21,477 nt of DNA from Chara braunii (lineage: Eukaryota > Streptophyta > Charophyceae > Charales > Characeae): assembly GCA_003427395.1 (NCBI GenBank), contig BFEA01000018.1:231276-252752 (forward strand), given 5' to 3'. The notes beneath the pieces were generated by a model, which was not told where the DNA came from, did no database searches, and saw nothing but the letters and a program-made list of their open reading frames with translations. A program made the position numbers and the translations under genes. Below are positions 18,238-21,477 of the stretch, piece by piece (the first letter of the stretch is position 1; every line of letters starts with the position of its first letter).

Positions 18238-20413
18238 ATTCGAAGCTGCTTCGGATAACTGGTGTTGTGTCAAGGCTGATATTCAGCAAGCAACATCACG
18301 ATGGGGAGTACGACTTTTGCAATGGCTTTACAATAATGTCTCAAATTCGGAGATGACAGCATACATTCGAGAACTCGAATGCCTCATCCGAAAATTCAAG
18401 CATACCCGCCAACGTTACACAACACAACCTCGTGACCAATTTACAGACCACATCAAGGTCGTACATGCGCATGAGGTAGTTCGTGCTATGAACTTGCGCC
18501 ATGTGTTACAATTCTCGGATGTAGTTGCATTGGACCCCAACCCGCGAGTAGCCACACATGTTCATGTATGTGATAAACTAATGTCACCCACACGTGTCCA
18601 GTTTTGTAACTTCACTAATGTGGCCTTGAGTGTTCATCTTGGCATGACCTTACTCGACTCCTCTAATTGTGAATGTCACATAGCCTTAAAGTTTATATAT
18701 TGTTCTAATATTGTGGATGACCATATTGTGTATGTTGACTACAATATCATCTTTGATGATAGTCTTCGCAAGCTTTTTCAAGACGACTCAAAGTATCGGT
18801 TGAATGGGGAAACTGTCGATGTGCTCCAGGCACTGGCAATTGGACGAGATGACTACATTTCCAATTACAAAAGGTTGTTGGTCGAACATTCTCGATTTGA
18901 TTCTTTCTCGTTTCTTTCTCAGAAGTTTAACAGTTGACGTTCTGCAATCCTTGTGCATTGTCAATCCAATGCATCTTCGTTCTCCAATCATGTGAGTCAG
19001 CCACGTTCACTTCGTTCTACGCATACCTCCTTGCGCCATCTTCAACAACACTTTGCCATTGTCGCTGTGGACAAAACATCACACAATTTGGCAATTTGCT
19101 GCAAGAATTTGTATTTGTTTCATCTCTCTAGTAGTCTCTATACTCGTCCTCAAGAGCCCGTTGTTGATATCCTTGACCACCATGCAGTATGGAATCCCCA
19201 TTGGGGTGACACCCACACTGATACCCTAGCATACCTTTACTATGTACGCAAAGCTCACAAGTTTCCTCCAACTCTTGACAGCATTTGTGGAGTCACAGTA
19301 CAAAATAACAATGTTGTTCCCCCATGCGCTCGTCGCCGTCCAACAATTCTCATCATTCATTAATGGCCTTCTCACAAACTCTTCGCTAGCACGACGACTA
19401 CTTCGTCGTATCTCAACGGTGCTTTGCAAGGAGTGATCTCTACTCTTCACGAGAAAGACACTAAGCTCTATCAACAGGTTGGTGTTCGACGGTGTTGGAT
19501 CGTTCAGAGTGTCGATGAAGTGGCGATTGACCTGAAAAATAATGCATCGTCTCTTCGTGGCCTCTCTCCTCGCACTGTTGATTTCACCACAATGTACACC
19601 AACCTTCCTCATGATCGCATTCTGAATAATGTGACAAAAGTTGTTGATGAAGCTTATGCTTATGCCCTTCGGCATGCTCGCACGCATTTACGCTGCGTTG
19701 CCCTCAACATGGTTATTCGAGGACCTCATTGTGGCCAATGGACGACTGATTCAGACTCGGATACCCTTTCCGTTTCTCAGATTCTCCAACATCTTCGCTT
19801 TGTTGTACAAAATATTTTTTTGTACACTAGATATGACACGCTTTGAAAACAAATTATCGGTATTCCAATGGGAATGAATGCTGACCCAGAAATTTATAAT
19901 CTGACGATGTATTGGGATGATGCACGCTTTGTTGATGACATTTGTCAACATGATCTTGAAGCTGCCCAACAATATGCCTTCACCTATCGCCTCATTGATG
20001 GTGTTCTTTCATGGTGACAAGTACCTCCTCCACTAGAGCACTATGGGCTTGAGTGGAAGGAGACTACAACTACAGATGGCTCGTGTACCTTTTTAGGTAT
20101 GCATCTACGGAGACTACGAGTCCGTACCGATGGCTCGCTTCGCATGAGAGTCTTTGATAAAGTGATTGCTTGGGACTTCCCTGACAATCGTTATCCAAGT
20201 GCAACCTCCAACATCCCTTCCAGTCAACTGGCTGGTATGTTCACCGGGCAATTAACCAGATTTGAACAAATTTGTAACACTTGGCAGGACTTTAGAATTG
20301 CGACAATAACTCTTACTCGTCGCATGCTTCCGCGTGGACATTCCCCACTAACCTTTGCTAAGGGGTGGACATGCTACATGCGCTCCCGTCAACATCGCTA
20401 TCCTCAGATGTAA
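18238..20413 (+). pseudogene. Penelope-type reverse transcriptase (four stops, active site mutated)
   Basis: About 725 codons stay in one frame, broken by TGA 18935-18937, TAA 19361-19363, TGA 19844-19846 and TGA 20015-20017. Landmarks in order: a Cys-containing block then V-D-Y-N-I-I-F-D-D and K-Y-R (N-terminal region conserved in these elements), F-A-I-V-A-V-D-K-T-S-H-N-L-A-I-C-C-K (near 19050-19105), K-A-H-K-F-P-P, D-F-T-T-M-Y-T-N-L-P-H (motif A Asp 19580-19582), G-I-P-M-G-M-N-A (19859-19882), Y-R-L-I-D-G-V-L-S (19985-20011) and F-L-G-M-H. The expected Y/F-I-D-D is I-D-G here, changed by one base at 20001. The end is the TAA at 20411-20413. Confidence 0.8.
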
Positions 20414-20528
20414 AGCGCCTCTCTCGGTGGTTCGACGCATGCTGCGATGGTCCTTGTATCATCCAATTTTTCCTTTGCCCCCACGCCACTCTCGTCCTGC
20501 CCCTACTTGCTCATCTGCTGCTACCACA

Positions 20529-20753
20529 GTTTCCACTACTGCAGTCTCGATTCCTGCAGTTTCCACTGCTGCAGTGTCCACTGTTGTGGTTTCCACTGTT
20601 GCAGTTTCCGTTGCTGCAGTTTCTACAGTTGCAGTGTGCACTACTGCGGTTTCCACTGCTGCAATATTCATTGCTTCAGTTTCCACAGTTGCAATTTCCG
20701 CTCCTCTAGTTTCTACTGTTGAGGTTTCCACTACTGCAGTTTTCAGTGCAACA
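20529..20753 (+). repeat. 15-bp minisatellite, 15 units
   Basis: Fifteen units with a consensus near GTTTCCACTGTTGCA run without indels, so the phase is perfect throughout while bases vary. In the open frame this encodes a V-S-T-x-A pentapeptide repeat. Indel-free divergence could mean past coding selection or simply slippage in whole units. It lies just behind the Penelope-like RT. Confidence 0.9.
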
Positions 20754-21160
20754 GTTTTCTTAACTCTAATTCCCCCTAGTGTAGTTTTTATTTCTACAAC
20801 TTCCTCTCCTGCATCTCCAGTACAAAGAACATTACGGTCTCTCCGACACTTACGTCCATTATTTCAAAATCTTTCCCAATCCACACCCCTCTCATCTCTT
20901 TCTGTGCTTAGTCACAGACGGCTGCGTTCCTCCTCACCAACCCATCTCCTCCACGGTCTCGCTTGCGAACAGACTCTTCAGCTTCTATTGTTCCCATTGT
21001 TTCACCTTCGTTACCAGGGATCAGTTCATCTTTTGTTTGCAACACCATTACTCCTCATGTTGTGTATCGTCAACGACATCCACAACATTGTCACTTGTCC
21101 GGGGATCAGCAACTTGTTTATTTGTTTGCCCCAATTCTCTTTGTGCCTCCCTATGAAACA
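20754..21160. other. Unassigned stretch after the minisatellite
   Basis: Open frames cross it on + (one continuing from the minisatellite to 21275) but show no domain. It may be the 3' part of the Penelope-like element or unrelated DNA. Confidence 0.35.
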
Positions 21161-21244
21161 CCCGCGGACGCGTCCGCGGGGTCGAGCTCGGATGGTGGCC
21201 GTATATACGGCCGCATCCGCGACCGACCTCGTTCGCGCCGCGAA
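21161..21244. other. Cluster of four GC-rich palindromes
   Basis: CCCGCGGACGCGTCCGCGGG (21161-21180), CGAGCTCG (21183-21190), GGCCGTATATACGGCC (21197-21212, with GGATG/CATCC flanking it) and TTCGCG-C-CGCGAA (21232-21244) are perfect and nearly adjacent. The block is CpG-dense inside AT-rich DNA. It contains sites of several rare-cutting enzymes, so a linker or assembly artefact is possible, as is a genuine cruciform-forming or protein-binding site. Confidence 0.85.
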
Positions 21245-21267
21245 GGCGAATTTACCATATTTTTCCT

Positions 21268-21477
21268 TGAATTAAATAATGGGTAAAAGAATATAATTCC
21301 TACAACCCCATTTTTTTTTTTTGGGAAACAAACAAGTTTTAGAATTATAAAAAATAAAAAACAGAAAAGGTGGAGAAGAGAAATTCAAAACAAAAATTAA
21401 AAAAAAGTTTTTTTTGTGGGGGGGGATTTTTGGTTGGTAGTTCTTTGTATTCTTGTTTTTTACGTTTTTTTTTTTTT
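21268..21477. other. Low-complexity A/T- and G-run window end
   Basis: Long homopolymers (T12 or more, A6, G9) and A-rich DNA dominate. No gene. The pattern resembles an unreliable contig end. Confidence 0.6.

Larger units (their letters stand above)
17463..20413 (+). mobile_element. Penelope-like element with N-terminal GIY-YIG
   Basis: A GIY-YIG nuclease motif (17559-17610) is followed about 600 bp later by a Penelope-type RT, whereas canonical Penelope elements carry GIY-YIG after the RT. The permuted order is that described for the Naiad/Chlamys clade, whose Chlamys branch occurs in green algae. The copy is dead through stops, at least one frameshift and an active-site change. No terminal repeats of the Penelope type were found, so the element limits are unknown; the start given is where the reading frame into the nuclease begins. 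Confidence 0.75.

Noticed and set aside
19910-19945. R-F-V-D-D as the intact RT active site
   Set aside because: It follows GIPMG more closely than motif C normally does, while L-I-D-G further on fits the expected context better.
20355-21275. 306-codon open frame on the + strand as a gene
   Set aside because: Much of it is a 15-bp minisatellite whose phase keeps it open, and its end runs through the palindrome cluster. No domain seen.

Overview
The window is eukaryotic, repeat-dominated DNA. I found no intact host gene and no bacterial-style gene organisation. It is a nest of decayed retrotransposons, foldback elements and satellites. The organism is probably a plant or streptophyte/green alga. 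The clues are a plant-style L1-like LINE (zinc-knuckle ORF1, APE endonuclease, RT, zf-RVT) and a Penelope-like element with its GIY-YIG domain in FRONT of the RT, an arrangement known from green algae and some other eukaryotes. A large-genome charophyte such as Chara would fit, but that is an impression and not a proof.

Layout. Positions 1-3611 (+) hold old, mutually related non-LTR-like material. There are two diverged copies of a ~400-bp G-rich repeat (1-420 and 2940-3310), several smaller tandem repeats, and two poly(A)-ended tails (2718-2839 and 3537-3611). A third tail of the same family lies at 5474-5555. Positions 3612-4568 hold no recognisable gene but include a long poly(C) run. Positions 4569-5222 (-) carry the broken zf-RVT end of one LINE.

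Positions ~5272-15588 (-) hold a large, near full-length LINE read right to left: two ~257-bp tandem 5' UTR units, a ~1,200-codon ORF1, six consecutive TAA codons, ORF2 (endonuclease, RT with an intact FADD, zf-RVT), a 3' UTR and a 26-nt oligo(T) (oligo(A) on the sense strand). It carries scattered stops and frameshifts. A 12-bp direct match at both ends (5261-5272 and 15589-15600) is a candidate target-site duplication; at the 5' boundary it abuts a tRNA-like sequence with A and B boxes.

Positions 16238-16442 form a MITE-like element with 38-bp terminal inverted repeats, and 17029-17361 a nearly perfect foldback (~165-bp arms, 4-nt loop). Positions ~17463-20413 (+) hold the Penelope-like element: GIY-YIG motif, proline-rich linker, then about 725 codons of Penelope-type RT in one frame broken only by four stops, with the presumed catalytic IDD mutated to IDG. 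After it come a 15-unit, 15-bp minisatellite (20529-20753), a compact cluster of four GC-rich perfect palindromes (21161-21244) that looks out of place, and a low-complexity end.

The genes do not form a pathway. The window records successive insertions and their decay, with many of the stops being TGA at positions where CGA or TGG would be expected.
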